Source: Chryseobacterium ginsenosidimutans
GTDB taxonomy: Bacteria > Bacteroidota > Bacteroidia > Flavobacteriales > Weeksellaceae
Direction: 5' to 3'
Assembly (NCBI RefSeq): GCF_030823405.1
Contig: NZ_JAUSXC010000001.1
Location: 3,517,001-3,581,000 of the forward strand
Length of the DNA stretch: 64,000 nucleotides
This document shows positions 55,231 to 63,248 of the stretch, piece after piece. A model generated the notes under the pieces. It worked only from the letters and a program-made list of their open reading frames with translations. It ran no database searches and was not told the origin of the DNA. The number at the start of each line of letters is the position of its first letter. The first letter of the stretch is position 1. Position numbers and translations under genes: made by a program.

Positions 55231-55923
55231 TTATTTCTTTTTAAGAAAGTTCATAAGGTCTTCCAGATAATCCGTCTGTAATTCCTGAATTTCCAGTAGT
55301 TTTTTATTTTGATTGACAAGCAGATGATCTATTTTCTCACTCAGCAGTTTTATTTCCAGCTCAGCTTTTAGATTAATTTTGTAATCATGTTCACCTCTGA
55401 TTCGGTCTTTCTGTTCCTGTCTATTTTGGCTCATCATAATAATGGGTGCCTGAATCGCAGCAAGGCAGGACAAAATCAAGTTCAACAAAATAAATGGATA
55501 AGGATCAAAGGAGTTGATCGATAAAAACCAGATATTGACAGATATCCATACGACAATGAAAAAGAAGAAAACGAGAATGAAAGTCCAGCTTCCTCCAAAT
55601 AAAGCAACTTTGTCTGCAATTTTCTCTCCTATCGTTAATTCCGATTCTATCTCATCCCGTATATTTTCTGAAAGGATAGAATTATTTTTTATAGCATCCA
55701 TGACATCAAGATCTATAATGTCCAATTCGCCTTTTTCCTGCGATATTAAAGAGGTTAAGTATAAACGTCGGTAATGGTTCAGTTCAGTCAGAGATATAAA
55801 ATCATCTCGGTCAAATCCCGGAAAACCTTCTTTGATCAGATTAAAAATACCAGCTCTGATATCATGACCACACACCTCCTCGCCATCTTTTATTTCCTTG
55901 TTGCTTATATAACTCGTTTTCAT
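55231..55923 (-). CDS. DUF1003 membrane protein
   Basis: 230 residues from the ATG at 55923. An N-terminal domain with CGHDIRAG and RDDFISLTELNHYRR leads to the DUF1003 core: GEKIADKVALFGGSWTFILVF, WISVNIWFL, DPYPFILLNLILSCLAAIQAPIIMMSQNRQ and the C-terminal coiled coil. Two membrane helices; function unknown. It overlaps or abuts the DUF6629 gene start side. Confidence 0.85.
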   Translation of the reverse strand: MKTSYISNKEIKDGEEVCGHDIRAGIFNLIKEGFPGFDRDDFISLTELNHYRRLYLTSLISQEKGELDIIDLDVMDAIKNNSILSENIRDEIESELTIGEKIADKVALFGGSWTFILVFFFFIVVWISVNIWFLSINSFDPYPFILLNLILSCLAAIQAPIIMMSQNRQEQKDRIRGEHDYKINLKAELEIKLLSEKIDHLLVNQNKKLLEIQELQTDYLEDLMNFLKKK

Positions 55924-55952
55924 TTTTAACTGTTGATTAATATGAGATTGGA

Positions 55953-56636
55953 TCATTTTATTTTAGATAGCATTTCCATTTTAAATGCATTTGATTCTCT
56001 TTTGGAGATGCCGTCTACTATAAAGTAGATAGATAGACTGATGATTGCTGAAAAAAAGCACCAGACAGATAAAACATAGTGTTCGTAAAATATAGCCGAC
56101 ACGATATAAGAAATTAAAATAGCTGTTCCGAAAAGATGCATTCCTCTAATATTTGAAAAAAATGCAGGAGCAATTGTTGCCAAGGCATAAAATAAAATCC
56201 CATAGCCTCTGAATACCGATGGATAATTTTGGATGTACACAATATGATGTTCCACAATCTTAGCTTCAACACTATACGACAAAATGCAGTAGGCTAAGTA
56301 GGTGCTGACGATGATACCTGCAACAACCAAAATTTTTTGAAACTGTATTTTATTCTTATTTTTTTCAAGCATAAGTATTGACAGCGGAACCCATACCGGC
56401 CAGAGAACCTGTGCAAAAAACAAAAAGAGGCAAGTAAAAATCATTTGGATGTTTGTATCACTGCCGTTTGGAAGTGAGATCCACAATACACCTTCCGCTA
56501 TCTGTTGTACTCCAAACAAAAATGGAATACCGGCAAATAACTGCTGGGAAGGGTGATGAGTTTTCTTGATACAGGCGATACCGATCACGGTAAGAACAAC
56601 ACCTGATGTGAAGCTTGCACTTGCTGAGAAACACAT
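55953..56636 (-). CDS. DUF6629 family membrane protein
   Basis: 227 residues, about seven membrane helices, beginning MCFSASASFTSGVVLTVIG, the DUF6629 signature, with PFLFGVQQIAEGVLWI and FAQVLWPVWVPLSIL. Uncharacterised. The order DUF6629-DUF1003-USP on the minus strand is a plausible operon. Confidence 0.82.
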   Translation of the reverse strand: MCFSASASFTSGVVLTVIGIACIKKTHHPSQQLFAGIPFLFGVQQIAEGVLWISLPNGSDTNIQMIFTCLFLFFAQVLWPVWVPLSILMLEKNKNKIQFQKILVVAGIIVSTYLAYCILSYSVEAKIVEHHIVYIQNYPSVFRGYGILFYALATIAPAFFSNIRGMHLFGTAILISYIVSAIFYEHYVLSVWCFFSAIISLSIYFIVDGISKRESNAFKMEMLSKIK

Positions 56637-56658
56637 GATTTTGTGATTTAATAATTAA

Positions 56659-56802
56659 TTAGGATGGAAGAATTTTCTTCATTTTCTCAAACTCTTCTTT
56701 ATCTATTTCGCCTGAGGCATAACGTTTTTTTATGAGATCAATTGGCTGCTCTCTTTTTTTTCTTTCCCCTGGAATATCATAAGGTGTTACAAAAAAGTTC
56801 AT
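56659..56802 (-). CDS. Short SHOCT-domain protein, copy 1
   Basis: 47-residue protein starting MNFFVTPYDIPGERKKREQP and ending with the SHOCT pattern IKKRYASGEIDKEEFEKMKKIL. Compared with copy 2 at 61550-61768, it lacks the N-terminal membrane helix, keeping only the short C-terminal part. SHOCT domains are small helical oligomerisation modules. The upstream hairpin at 56836 separates it from BON copy 4. Confidence 0.75.
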   Translation of the reverse strand: MNFFVTPYDIPGERKKREQPIDLIKKRYASGEIDKEEFEKMKKILPS

Positions 56803-56835
56803 ATATTTTTACATCCCTATAATTTCTCAATAAAA

Positions 56836-56862
56836 CTTAAAAGCACTGTTTGTGCTTTTAAG
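56836..56862. terminator. Hairpin with an 11-bp stem, possible bidirectional terminator
   Basis: CTTAAAAGCAC, 5-base loop, GTGCTTTTAAG. Every base pairs. The same 11-bp stem is present at 63010-63042. Lies between BON copy 4 and the SHOCT gene. No long T-run, so it may be a processing or attenuation site. Confidence 0.55.
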
Positions 56863-56881
56863 TAATATTTATAAAAATGGC

Positions 56882-57544
56882 CTAGAAAGCATATTCATAA
56901 TCAACTTCCAGTTCATTTTTCACATGCCAGATACCGGGTGTTTTCCACGCTATGCGACCTGCTTCTTCTTTTGCATAAAAGGAATTTACCAATCCCGATA
57001 GTGTAACGGTGGTTCCTGAAACAGCAACATCAATATTGCTGTCATCAATCGCACTTCTTTTAAGAGCATCTTTCACCGATTTCTGTTCTATGACATCATG
57101 AAGTTCGGATTTAATTTTAATATTATTAAAAACCCCTTTCACGCCTTTAAGATATTTGACCACTCTTTTAGCCGCTTCTTTCTGATGGTTCCATGGCAAT
57201 ACTCCTTCTAAAGTTACCCACCCATCTTCTACTTTTACCGAAACTTTATCATCAGGAACGTCCCATGCGGCTTTTAACGCATCCAATACTTCTTTTGCAA
57301 TTTCCGGATCTGTCTTCGTAAAAGAATTTGGAAATTTTACCTCGATGTTCTCAACCAAGGCTTTTACACCGCTTACTCTTTTAGCAGCCTCTTCCGCCTC
57401 CGTTTTTTTCGCATAGCTGTCGACAATTCCTGTTAAAGAAACGATACCATCTTTAGCAATGACTCCGATTTCTGCTGAGTTGAGAAGTGGTTCCCATTTA
57501 ATGGCATCCTGAACGTCTTTCTGTAATTCTGAATTTGTTTTCAT
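56882..57544 (-). CDS. BON-domain protein, copy 4
   Basis: 220 residues with three BON domains; MKTNSELQKDVQDAIKWEPLLNSAEIGVIAKDG and the KEEAGRIAWKTPGIWHVKNELEVDYEY end are very close to the other copies. No signal peptide. Its promoter at 57705-57770 has the best pair of FNR-like dyads in the window, about 160 bases upstream. Confidence 0.9.
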   Translation of the reverse strand: MKTNSELQKDVQDAIKWEPLLNSAEIGVIAKDGIVSLTGIVDSYAKKTEAEEAAKRVSGVKALVENIEVKFPNSFTKTDPEIAKEVLDALKAAWDVPDDKVSVKVEDGWVTLEGVLPWNHQKEAAKRVVKYLKGVKGVFNNIKIKSELHDVIEQKSVKDALKRSAIDDSNIDVAVSGTTVTLSGLVNSFYAKEEAGRIAWKTPGIWHVKNELEVDYEYAF

Positions 57545-57704
57545 TTTTTGATTTTAATTTTGAATTAGCCTTGCTGAAGTTGCGAACCTAAATGATTTTA
57601 GTTCAACAGATTTTCAGCTTGCTATATTCGGGTTGTACAATTATTAATTTTGATTAGCCTTTTTAGCAATCAGGTTACGTAATCCTTTCGTTATTAAAGC
57701 ACTT

Positions 57705-57770
57705 CAAAGTTCCGCAAAGTTCTGATCAAATAAAGTGATGCTCATCACGCTGTCAATTGATAATGATCAA
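57705..57770 (-). promoter_or_regulatory. BON copy 4 promoter with tandem FNR-like sites
   Basis: Minus-strand -7 box GGAACTTTG at 57705-57713. Proximal dyad GTGAT-GCTC-ATCAC (57735-57748) and distal dyad TTGAT-AATG-ATCAA (57757-57770), the latter identical to the classical FNR consensus, centres 22 bases apart. A third, weaker dyad ATGAT-GCCT-GTCGT lies at 57776-57789, nearer to the lipoprotein gene in the other direction, whose -7 box TATATTTG is at 57815-57822. Confidence 0.85.
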
Positions 57771-57840
57771 CTTGAATGATGCCTGTCGTTCATCCACGAC
57801 ACAAGAACATTTATTATATTTGATGAAACATTAAGAACTC

Positions 57841-58125
57841 ATGAACAACAAATTATTTTTACTGCTTCTCCTTTTATTAATGGAAAGCTGTGCTTCAACA
57901 CATGATTTATCTAAGTGTATACAGTCAACTGATGCAGGATTTTTACACGGATTTTGGCAAGGCCTTATCTCTCCTGTTTCATTTGTGCTAAGCTTGTTTG
58001 AGAAAGACATTACGATCTACGAGGTTGCCAATAACGGCAATTGGTATAATTTAGGTTTTGTACTTGGATGTTACGTTACTTTTAAAGGCAGTAATGAGGG
58101 AGCCAAAAGAATGGCTAAGAAATAA
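57841..58125 (+). CDS. Small lipoprotein, unknown function
   Basis: 94 residues. A signal sequence with lipobox LLMESCAS leads to GFLHGFWQGLISPVSFVLSLF and NNGNWYNLGFVLGCYVTF, two short hydrophobic segments. It resembles small stress-cluster membrane proteins in Bacteroidota, but no family was identified. Divergent from BON copy 4, so the operators between them may serve it too. Confidence 0.65.
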   Translation: MNNKLFLLLLLLLMESCASTHDLSKCIQSTDAGFLHGFWQGLISPVSFVLSLFEKDITIYEVANNGNWYNLGFVLGCYVTFKGSNEGAKRMAKK

Positions 58126-58280
58126 TTATTCAGTTCAAATCATTTATTCTATTGATGGAAATATCTTTCAAGGAGATTTACCATTTTATTGATTCGTAAT
58201 ATGAACTGAATCATTTAGCAACAGAATATTTTCAGATATATAAACTTATAAATACGTACTTTTAAATTTTTGTGAGTATA

Positions 58281-58697
58281 ATGAAAAGTATATTTAGCGT
58301 GAAGGATGAAACTCCTACACTTAATCATCTGAAAGAAGTCCTAGGAGATACTTTTGACATATGGAACAAAATTGAGAAATTCACTCTTAAACATGACATC
58401 AACTCGAAGTCAGCATGGTATTTTTCCGGAGAAAAATTCGGATGGAGTTTTCGAATCAAAGATAAAAAACGGGTTATCATATATCTTTTACCACGAGACA
58501 AATTCTTTAAAGTAGCATTCGTTTTTGGACAGAAAGCTTCAGAAAAAATACTTGAAAGCAATATTTCAGACCATATAAAGACTGAACTTTCAGCCGCAAA
58601 GGTTTATGCAGAAGGACGTGGAATTACAATTGAAGTCAAAGACATCTCAAATTTGAAAGACATTGAAAAACTAATAAAAATAAAGATTGATCACTGA
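58281..58697 (+). CDS. DUF3788 family protein
   Basis: 138 residues from the ATG at 58281 (a GTG 9 bases upstream is possible). Pattern LKEVLGDTFDIWNKIEKF, SKSAWYFSGEKFGWSFRIKDKKRVIIYLLPRDKFFKVAFVFG and a C-terminal RGITIEVKDI matches DUF3788 proteins, cytoplasmic and uncharacterised. A strong terminator follows. Confidence 0.78.
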   Translation: MKSIFSVKDETPTLNHLKEVLGDTFDIWNKIEKFTLKHDINSKSAWYFSGEKFGWSFRIKDKKRVIIYLLPRDKFFKVAFVFGQKASEKILESNISDHIKTELSAAKVYAEGRGITIEVKDISNLKDIEKLIKIKIDH

Positions 58698-58710
58698 CAT
58701 CTTACTAAAA

Positions 58711-58747
58711 AAGCAGTAATGGGTTTTCCGTCCATTACTGCTTTTTA
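58711..58747. terminator. Bidirectional terminator
   Basis: AGCAGTAATGG/CCATTACTGCT (58712-58722 and 58732-58742), 11-bp stem, 9-base loop, A-run before and T-run after. It ends the DUF3788 gene and the convergent MBL-rhodanese gene. Confidence 0.85.
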
Positions 58748-58777
58748 TAAGTATTTAATTACAATAATAATCTATTT

Positions 58778-60169
58778 CTAGTTGGTTACAGAATTATATT
58801 TCTCCAGCCATTCCTTCATTCCGCCGTAATAAATTTTTACGTTCTCAAAACCATATTTCTTTAATATAGAATAGGCAATGGCAGCTCGGTCACCACTCTG
58901 ACAATAGATAACTACCTGCTTTTCATAGGAAATCATGTCGAGATGATCTTTAAGCATTCCAACAAAAAAGTTTTCTGCATTGACGATATGTGCTGCTTCA
59001 TATTCAGTTTTGTTTCTTACATCGATTACCTGAACGTCTTCTCTGTTCAGATAGGTTTTAAATTCTTCAAGAGCAATGCTGTCAACGGTCTGCAATTTCA
59101 ATCCAGGAACATCGATATGATCGATGTACCCAAGCATCTGATCCATTCCGATCCTCATCAGTTTACGGGTAAGGTCGTTCATCCGTTCACTTTCAGCAAT
59201 CAGTATAAAGGGTTTAGAATAATCCATGGTCCATCCTACCCAGGTTGAAAAAGAATTATTCCCCTGAATATTGAGGCTTTTCGGAATAAAACCTCTGGCA
59301 AAATCTTCCTTACTCCTCGTATCAATCACCTGTACTCCATCATGGTATGCGCTGAGAAATTCCTCAACGGAAAGCTTTTTCTGTATCGGAACTTCTATCA
59401 ATAAAGGCCTGTCTATTTTATTCCACTTTTTCATCATTGCGAAATACTTCGGTGGTTCCGGCTGACCTTCCAATAAATAGTTGATGAAACCCTGCTCATC
59501 ATCCTTATACTGAAAGGCCCAGTTTGTGATTTTCTCATAACCGACCGTGGAACTTGGGACGGCACCCAATGATTTTCCACAGGCCGATCCGGCTCCATGT
59601 CCAGGCCAAACTTGAATATATTCGGGGAGTTCCTTAAAATCCTGCACCGAGTGATATATTTCTTTCGCTCCCTTTTCCTGAGTTCCGGTCAATCCAGCTA
59701 CTTTTTCCAGTAAATCAGGCCTTCCGATGTCTCCCACGAAAACAAAGTCTCCGGTAAAAATCATCACCGGTACATCCGCTGCAGGATGATCGGTCAGTAA
59801 AAAACTAATACTTTCTGGGGTGTGTCCCGGGGTGTGAATTACTTTCAATGTAAGCCTGCCTATTTCAATTGTATCTCCATTGATTAAACCAATATGCTGA
59901 AACTGATATTGCCAATCTGCTCCGCCTTCATCAGAAAGATACAGCTTCGCACCCGTTGCTTCTTCAAGCTCACGGGAGCCTGAGAGAAAATCTGCGTGAA
60001 TGTGCGTTTCGGTGATATGGGTAATTGTCAGATTATTTTCTTTGGCGATCTCAAGGTAGATATCGATATCTCTTTTAGGATCGATAACAATCGCTTCTCC
60101 GACTGCCTGACAGCCAATTAAATAACTCGCCTGCGCAAGACTTTTATCATAAATATGATGAAAAAACAT
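58778..60169 (-). CDS. MBL-fold hydrolase with two rhodanese domains (sulfur metabolism)
   Basis: 463 residues from the ATG at 60169 (MFFHHIYDKSLAQASYLIG); the longer frame adds nothing known. MBL core with THIHADFLSG (H56, H58, D60) and FTGDFVFVGDIGRPDL like ETHE1 persulfide dioxygenases. Rhodanese domain 1 (about 255-360) lacks the catalytic cysteine (FILIAESERM). Domain 2 has VIYCQSGDRAAIAY with cysteine in place. Probably oxidises or transfers persulfide sulfur. In the stress island, next to an alcohol dehydrogenase. Confidence 0.88.
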   Translation of the reverse strand: MFFHHIYDKSLAQASYLIGCQAVGEAIVIDPKRDIDIYLEIAKENNLTITHITETHIHADFLSGSRELEEATGAKLYLSDEGGADWQYQFQHIGLINGDTIEIGRLTLKVIHTPGHTPESISFLLTDHPAADVPVMIFTGDFVFVGDIGRPDLLEKVAGLTGTQEKGAKEIYHSVQDFKELPEYIQVWPGHGAGSACGKSLGAVPSSTVGYEKITNWAFQYKDDEQGFINYLLEGQPEPPKYFAMMKKWNKIDRPLLIEVPIQKKLSVEEFLSAYHDGVQVIDTRSKEDFARGFIPKSLNIQGNNSFSTWVGWTMDYSKPFILIAESERMNDLTRKLMRIGMDQMLGYIDHIDVPGLKLQTVDSIALEEFKTYLNREDVQVIDVRNKTEYEAAHIVNAENFFVGMLKDHLDMISYEKQVVIYCQSGDRAAIAYSILKKYGFENVKIYYGGMKEWLEKYNSVTN

Positions 60170-60270
60170 ACATAAATTTTTGATGTTGAACTTTAAATTC
60201 GAGTAATGCTCTTTAAGCATACCCATGTAGTTATCATTGATAAAATTAAAATAAATTCTAGCAACAAACG

Positions 60271-61290
60271 TTATGATTTGGCGATTTCTAAAACCATTCT
60301 GCCGCTGATATCTCCTTTTTTCATTTCATCAAAAACGGTATTAATATCTTCGAGTCTGGCTGTTTTTACAGTAGCTTTCACCCTTCCTTCCACGGCAAAA
60401 GCGATGGCTTCTTCCATATCTTTACGTGTTCCTACAATAGAACCACGGATAGTAGTACCATTGATCACTGTGTCGAAAATCGAGAGATCAAAAGTACCTG
60501 CAGGCAGTCCATTTAAGGAGAGCACCCCTTTTCGTCGAAGTGTGCCAAGCGCTTGATTGAATGCCGTTGTCGATGGCGCTGTAACCAGCATGCCGTGCAT
60601 TCCACCGGTCTCTTTCTTCAGGAACAATCCCGGATCTTTTTCCTTGGCATTTACGATGATATCTGCCCCTAAGTCTTTTGCCAATTTTAGTTTATCATCT
60701 GCAATATCAATAGCTGCCACATGCAGACCCATCGCTTTGGCATACTGTATAGCAAGATGTCCTAATCCCCCGATTCCGGAAATACCTACCCATTCCCCGG
60801 GTTTGGCTTCAGTTTGTTTCAAACCTTTGTAAACGGTAACCCCGGCACAAATGATCGGTGCCATTTCTGCAAAATTAATACCTGAAGGAAAGTGGGCAAC
60901 ATATCTTGAATCAGCAACTACATATTCAGCAAAACCACCGTCTACACTATAACCTCCATTGTTCTGACTTTCACAAAGGGTTTCCCAGCCTGTATAGCAA
61001 TAATCGCAACACCCGCAGGCACTGTATAACCAAGGTACACCAACAATATCGCCTTCTTTGACGTTTTTAACGCCATGCCCTAACACAACAACATAACCTA
61101 TGGCCTCATGTCCGGGAACCAAAGGCATTTTTGGTTTTACAGGCCAGTCTCCCTCACAGGCGTGAAGATCGGTATGGCATACACCACAGGCAATGACCTT
61201 CACTAATATTTCATTTTCTCTCGGCTCTCGCACCGCCATTTCTTCAATATGCAATGGCTCTCCAAATGCGTGGATGACCGCTGCTTTCAT
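60271..61290 (-). CDS. adhP: Zinc-dependent alcohol dehydrogenase (AdhP type)
   Basis: 339 residues from the ATG at 61290 (MKAAVIHAFGEPL; an in-frame ATG 15 bases upstream is possible). Catalytic zinc: ACGVCHTDLHACEGDW and GHEAIGYVV; structural zinc: CGCCDYCYTGWETLC; NAD fold GISGIGGLGHLAIQYAKAMG. Converts ethanol and other alcohols to aldehydes with NAD. Fits a fermentative or microaerobic setting, but alone does not prove it. Confidence 0.9.
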   Translation of the reverse strand: MKAAVIHAFGEPLHIEEMAVREPRENEILVKVIACGVCHTDLHACEGDWPVKPKMPLVPGHEAIGYVVVLGHGVKNVKEGDIVGVPWLYSACGCCDYCYTGWETLCESQNNGGYSVDGGFAEYVVADSRYVAHFPSGINFAEMAPIICAGVTVYKGLKQTEAKPGEWVGISGIGGLGHLAIQYAKAMGLHVAAIDIADDKLKLAKDLGADIIVNAKEKDPGLFLKKETGGMHGMLVTAPSTTAFNQALGTLRRKGVLSLNGLPAGTFDLSIFDTVINGTTIRGSIVGTRKDMEEAIAFAVEGRVKATVKTARLEDINTVFDEMKKGDISGRMVLEIAKS

Positions 61291-61305
61291 TTTTTTTGGT
61301 ATCAT

Positions 61306-61549
61306 AATTTTGGATGGTATTTGGAGCGGATGGTCTTAAATAATACAACCACACCCCGATGAATTAATAATAAATTGTAAAATAACAAGGTCCACAGTTT
61401 TGCAGTGAAGTCCTAAATGATGTTTCCATTATGTAGATTTTAAATTATGGGGGGGGGTAAATGTGAGAAGGGAGTATAGTCCCAAAAAACGTACAGTTTA
61501 TTAAGAATGATTTTGCTCACTGTACTCCCTAATAAAGTTGCTCATAAAA
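61306..61549. other. Intergenic stretch with a G9 homopolymer
   Basis: 244 bases between adhP and the SHOCT gene, no gene. It contains GGGGGGGGG at about 61449-61457 and a half FNR-like site ATGAT near 61417. Homopolymers of this length may vary in length between cells or be a sequencing weak point. Confidence 0.35.
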
Positions 61550-61768
61550 TTATTCCTCAAGCATCTTTTTTATCTCTTCATATTGTTCTGTGGTAATTTC
61601 GCCCAAAGCATAACGCTTTTTTAATAAATACAAAGGAGTCTCTTTTTTGCTTCTTTGTCCAGGAATGTCATACGGGGTAGCGAAGATCCAGAAAATTAGG
61701 ATGACCCAGATCAGCCACCATATCAGATTCATTCCCCAGAACTGGTAGTTGTAATTATCGTAAAACAT
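61550..61768 (-). CDS. SHOCT-domain membrane protein, copy 2
   Basis: 72 residues: an N-terminal membrane helix (MNLIWWLIWVILIFWIF) and a C-terminal SHOCT motif (LLKKRYALGEITTEQYEEIKKML). Full-length form of the copy at 56659-56802. Ends just before the second dps gene on the same strand, separated by 3 bases, so co-transcribed. Confidence 0.82.
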   Translation of the reverse strand: MFYDNYNYQFWGMNLIWWLIWVILIFWIFATPYDIPGQRSKKETPLYLLKKRYALGEITTEQYEEIKKMLEE

Positions 61769-61771
61769 TTT

Positions 61772-62065
61772 TTATTTTTTTAGATGTGATCGTAAAAACC
61801 AAGCCATTTTTTCATGGCTCTGCATCAGACCTGTGATGAAATCTGCTGTTCCCAAATCCTGAAACTCATCGCCAAAACTTTTAATATGCCCCCGAAGGAT
61901 CAAAATAAGGCTCTGGTGATCTGCCAGAAGTTCCTTGATAAAACCCTGACTGTCATTTTTTTCTAGAGTTTGTTCGGTAAGATGAGTTAAGTTGAGGTAT
62001 GATTGTAATGTTGCCGGCGCATAATGCCCTATAGTCCGGATTCTTTCTGCAACACTGTCAATCAT
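61772..62065 (-). CDS. Dps copy 2, C-terminal part (split gene)
   Basis: 97 residues MIDSVAERIRTIGHYAPATL through KMAWFLRSHLKK, equal to residues about 61-157 of the intact Dps at 40808-41281. The ATG overlaps the stop codon of the N-terminal part (ATGA), because one A is missing from a run; such ATGA overlaps allow translational coupling, so the two halves may still be produced separately. Confidence 0.75.
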   Translation of the reverse strand: MIDSVAERIRTIGHYAPATLQSYLNLTHLTEQTLEKNDSQGFIKELLADHQSLILILRGHIKSFGDEFQDLGTADFITGLMQSHEKMAWFLRSHLKK

Positions 62066-62247
62066 TTATCCAGTTGCACATATTGGCTTTCAAAAAAGAC
62101 ATGCTTATCATAAAAATCCGGACCTTCAATATTCCAGTGGGCATTTTTACTTTTTATATAAAGGAGGCTTTCGTCTGCCAGGATTCTAATCAGCTCATCA
62201 GCAACAGCCTGACTCTTGGCTTCTTGTATTTCTGTTTTTGATTTCAT
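62062..62247 (-). CDS. Dps copy 2, N-terminal part (split gene)
   Basis: 61 residues with the ferroxidase signature KNAHWNIEGPDFYDKHVFFESQ, ending QLDK then a stop. The next residues of the family are in the adjacent frame starting at 62065. One base restores a full Dps of about 157 residues. Promoter box TAGGTTTG near 62301-62308 with no good FNR-like dyad. Confidence 0.75.
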   Translation of the reverse strand: MKSKTEIQEAKSQAVADELIRILADESLLYIKSKNAHWNIEGPDFYDKHVFFESQYVQLDK

Positions 62248-62347
62248 GTTTTCAATTTTTATTTACGGTTTTTTTATTTTTTTTGATTTTAATCGCATTT
62301 CAAACCTATTGATAGCTTTAACACCTACTAATGAATTTAAATCTGTA

Positions 62348-62923
62348 CTATTTGGTCGTTTTGTCTTTTAAAAGCTGTCCTTCCGAGGAAAAAAACAGGT
62401 AATGTTTTGAAGGTCCTTTGTCTACTTCAATTTTATATACCTTCAGGAGATCCAGCGAACTGTCTCTAAATATTTCCTCTTTATCCTCAGCAACGTTATA
62501 TGTACTGTATATACTTTTTCTAATCGCATCCGAAACTGTTTCGGGAAGATCTGTAATTCCTTTTTTATGAACTGCGATCTTTTTACCTTCTTTTGAATAA
62601 ATAACCTTATGGTCGTGTCCGTCAATTACGAATTCTGCAATGTAATATTCAGGAACAGCACGCGAAAAAAGAAAAGGGTCATAATAATACCAATCATTGA
62701 TAATATCAAATTCAGGGTATACGTACCATAATTCTCGGATCGCCATAGGATACTCTTTGGAAAAATTTTCAGTGACAGCTTTCGGAACTCTTTCTTTTAC
62801 AATTTTAGTAGACTTCTGTTCTGTTTTTTGGGCAGATTTCTTTGTGCTCTGACCTGAAACGGCTGTTGTAAAAGCAACAGACATAAGTACTGCAACAAAT
62901 ACACTTACAGTTTTATTTTTCAT
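62348..62923 (-). CDS. PepSY-like secreted protein
   Basis: 191 residues from the ATG at 62923. A signal peptide (to about 26) and a lysine-rich linker precede a PepSY-like domain (VPKAVTENFSKEYPMAIRELWYVYPEFDIINDWYYYDP, then YIAEFVIDGHDHKVIYSKEGK). Family members are periplasmic and of unknown role. Aromatic-rich middle. Alone on its transcript between dps copy 2 and the Hsp20 operon. Confidence 0.72.
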   Translation of the reverse strand: MKNKTVSVFVAVLMSVAFTTAVSGQSTKKSAQKTEQKSTKIVKERVPKAVTENFSKEYPMAIRELWYVYPEFDIINDWYYYDPFLFSRAVPEYYIAEFVIDGHDHKVIYSKEGKKIAVHKKGITDLPETVSDAIRKSIYSTYNVAEDKEEIFRDSSLDLLKVYKIEVDKGPSKHYLFFSSEGQLLKDKTTK

Positions 62924-63009
62924 TGTTTTTAATTGAGACATTTTTTATGTGATTACTTGAATGTTAGAATAATACACTGATTAATACTTATCAACGATAA
63001 TAAATGAAA

Positions 63010-63042
63010 CTTAAAAGCACCTTTTAATGCGGTGCTTTTAAG
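63010..63042. terminator. Hairpin with the same 11-bp stem as at 56836
   Basis: CTTAAAAGCAC and GTGCTTTTAAG, 11-base loop (63010-63020 and 63032-63042). It sits just past the small ORF that follows Hsp20 copy 2. Identical arms to the hairpin at 56836-56862. Confidence 0.6.
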
Positions 63043-63044
63043 CA

Positions 63045-63245
63045 TTAATCCTCATGCTGCATCTCCTCTACTGATGCATGGTTAGCTTCATGATGCTTTG
63101 CAGCATTGTTAGTGTTTTTACCTTCAGATTGACAACGATTGACTCCTTTTTTTAAGGTTCCGTATTTTTTGGTTTTTTGGTTTTTTGGTTTTAGAAATAT
63201 CCTGTGGCTCCGCTTTGTCTTTAGAATCTCTGGTTTGATATCTCC
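63045..63245 (-). other. Small basic reading frame without a clear start
   Basis: The minus strand stays open from about 63245 to a stop at 63045-63047 and would end in TLKKGVNRCQSEG and HHEANHASVEEMQHED. The lysine-rich first part lies over three tandem CCAAAAAA octamers (about 63154-63190). No ATG, GTG or TTG in a good position was found, so it may be a broken gene; the hairpin right after its stop suggests it was once transcribed with hsp20. Confidence 0.35.
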
Positions 63246-63248
63246 TTT

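Noticed and set aside
60231..60243. Palindrome TTATCATTGATAA upstream of the MBL-rhodanese gene
   Set aside because: Its half-sites point the other way from the nTGAY-N4-RTCAn dyads and no -7 box lies at the 33.5-base distance.
61416..61430. Possible FNR-like site before adhP
   Set aside because: Only one half (ATGAT) fits, the offset is one base wrong, and no second site is present.
62331..62344. Possible FNR-like site before dps copy 2
   Set aside because: The -7 box TAGGTTTG is good, but the sequence at the expected site position (ATGAA-TTTA-AATCT) does not match the dyad and no upstream site exists.
63154..63190. Three tandem CCAAAAAA octamers as a functional repeat
   Set aside because: Too short and A-rich; probably slippage in a decaying lysine-rich reading frame.
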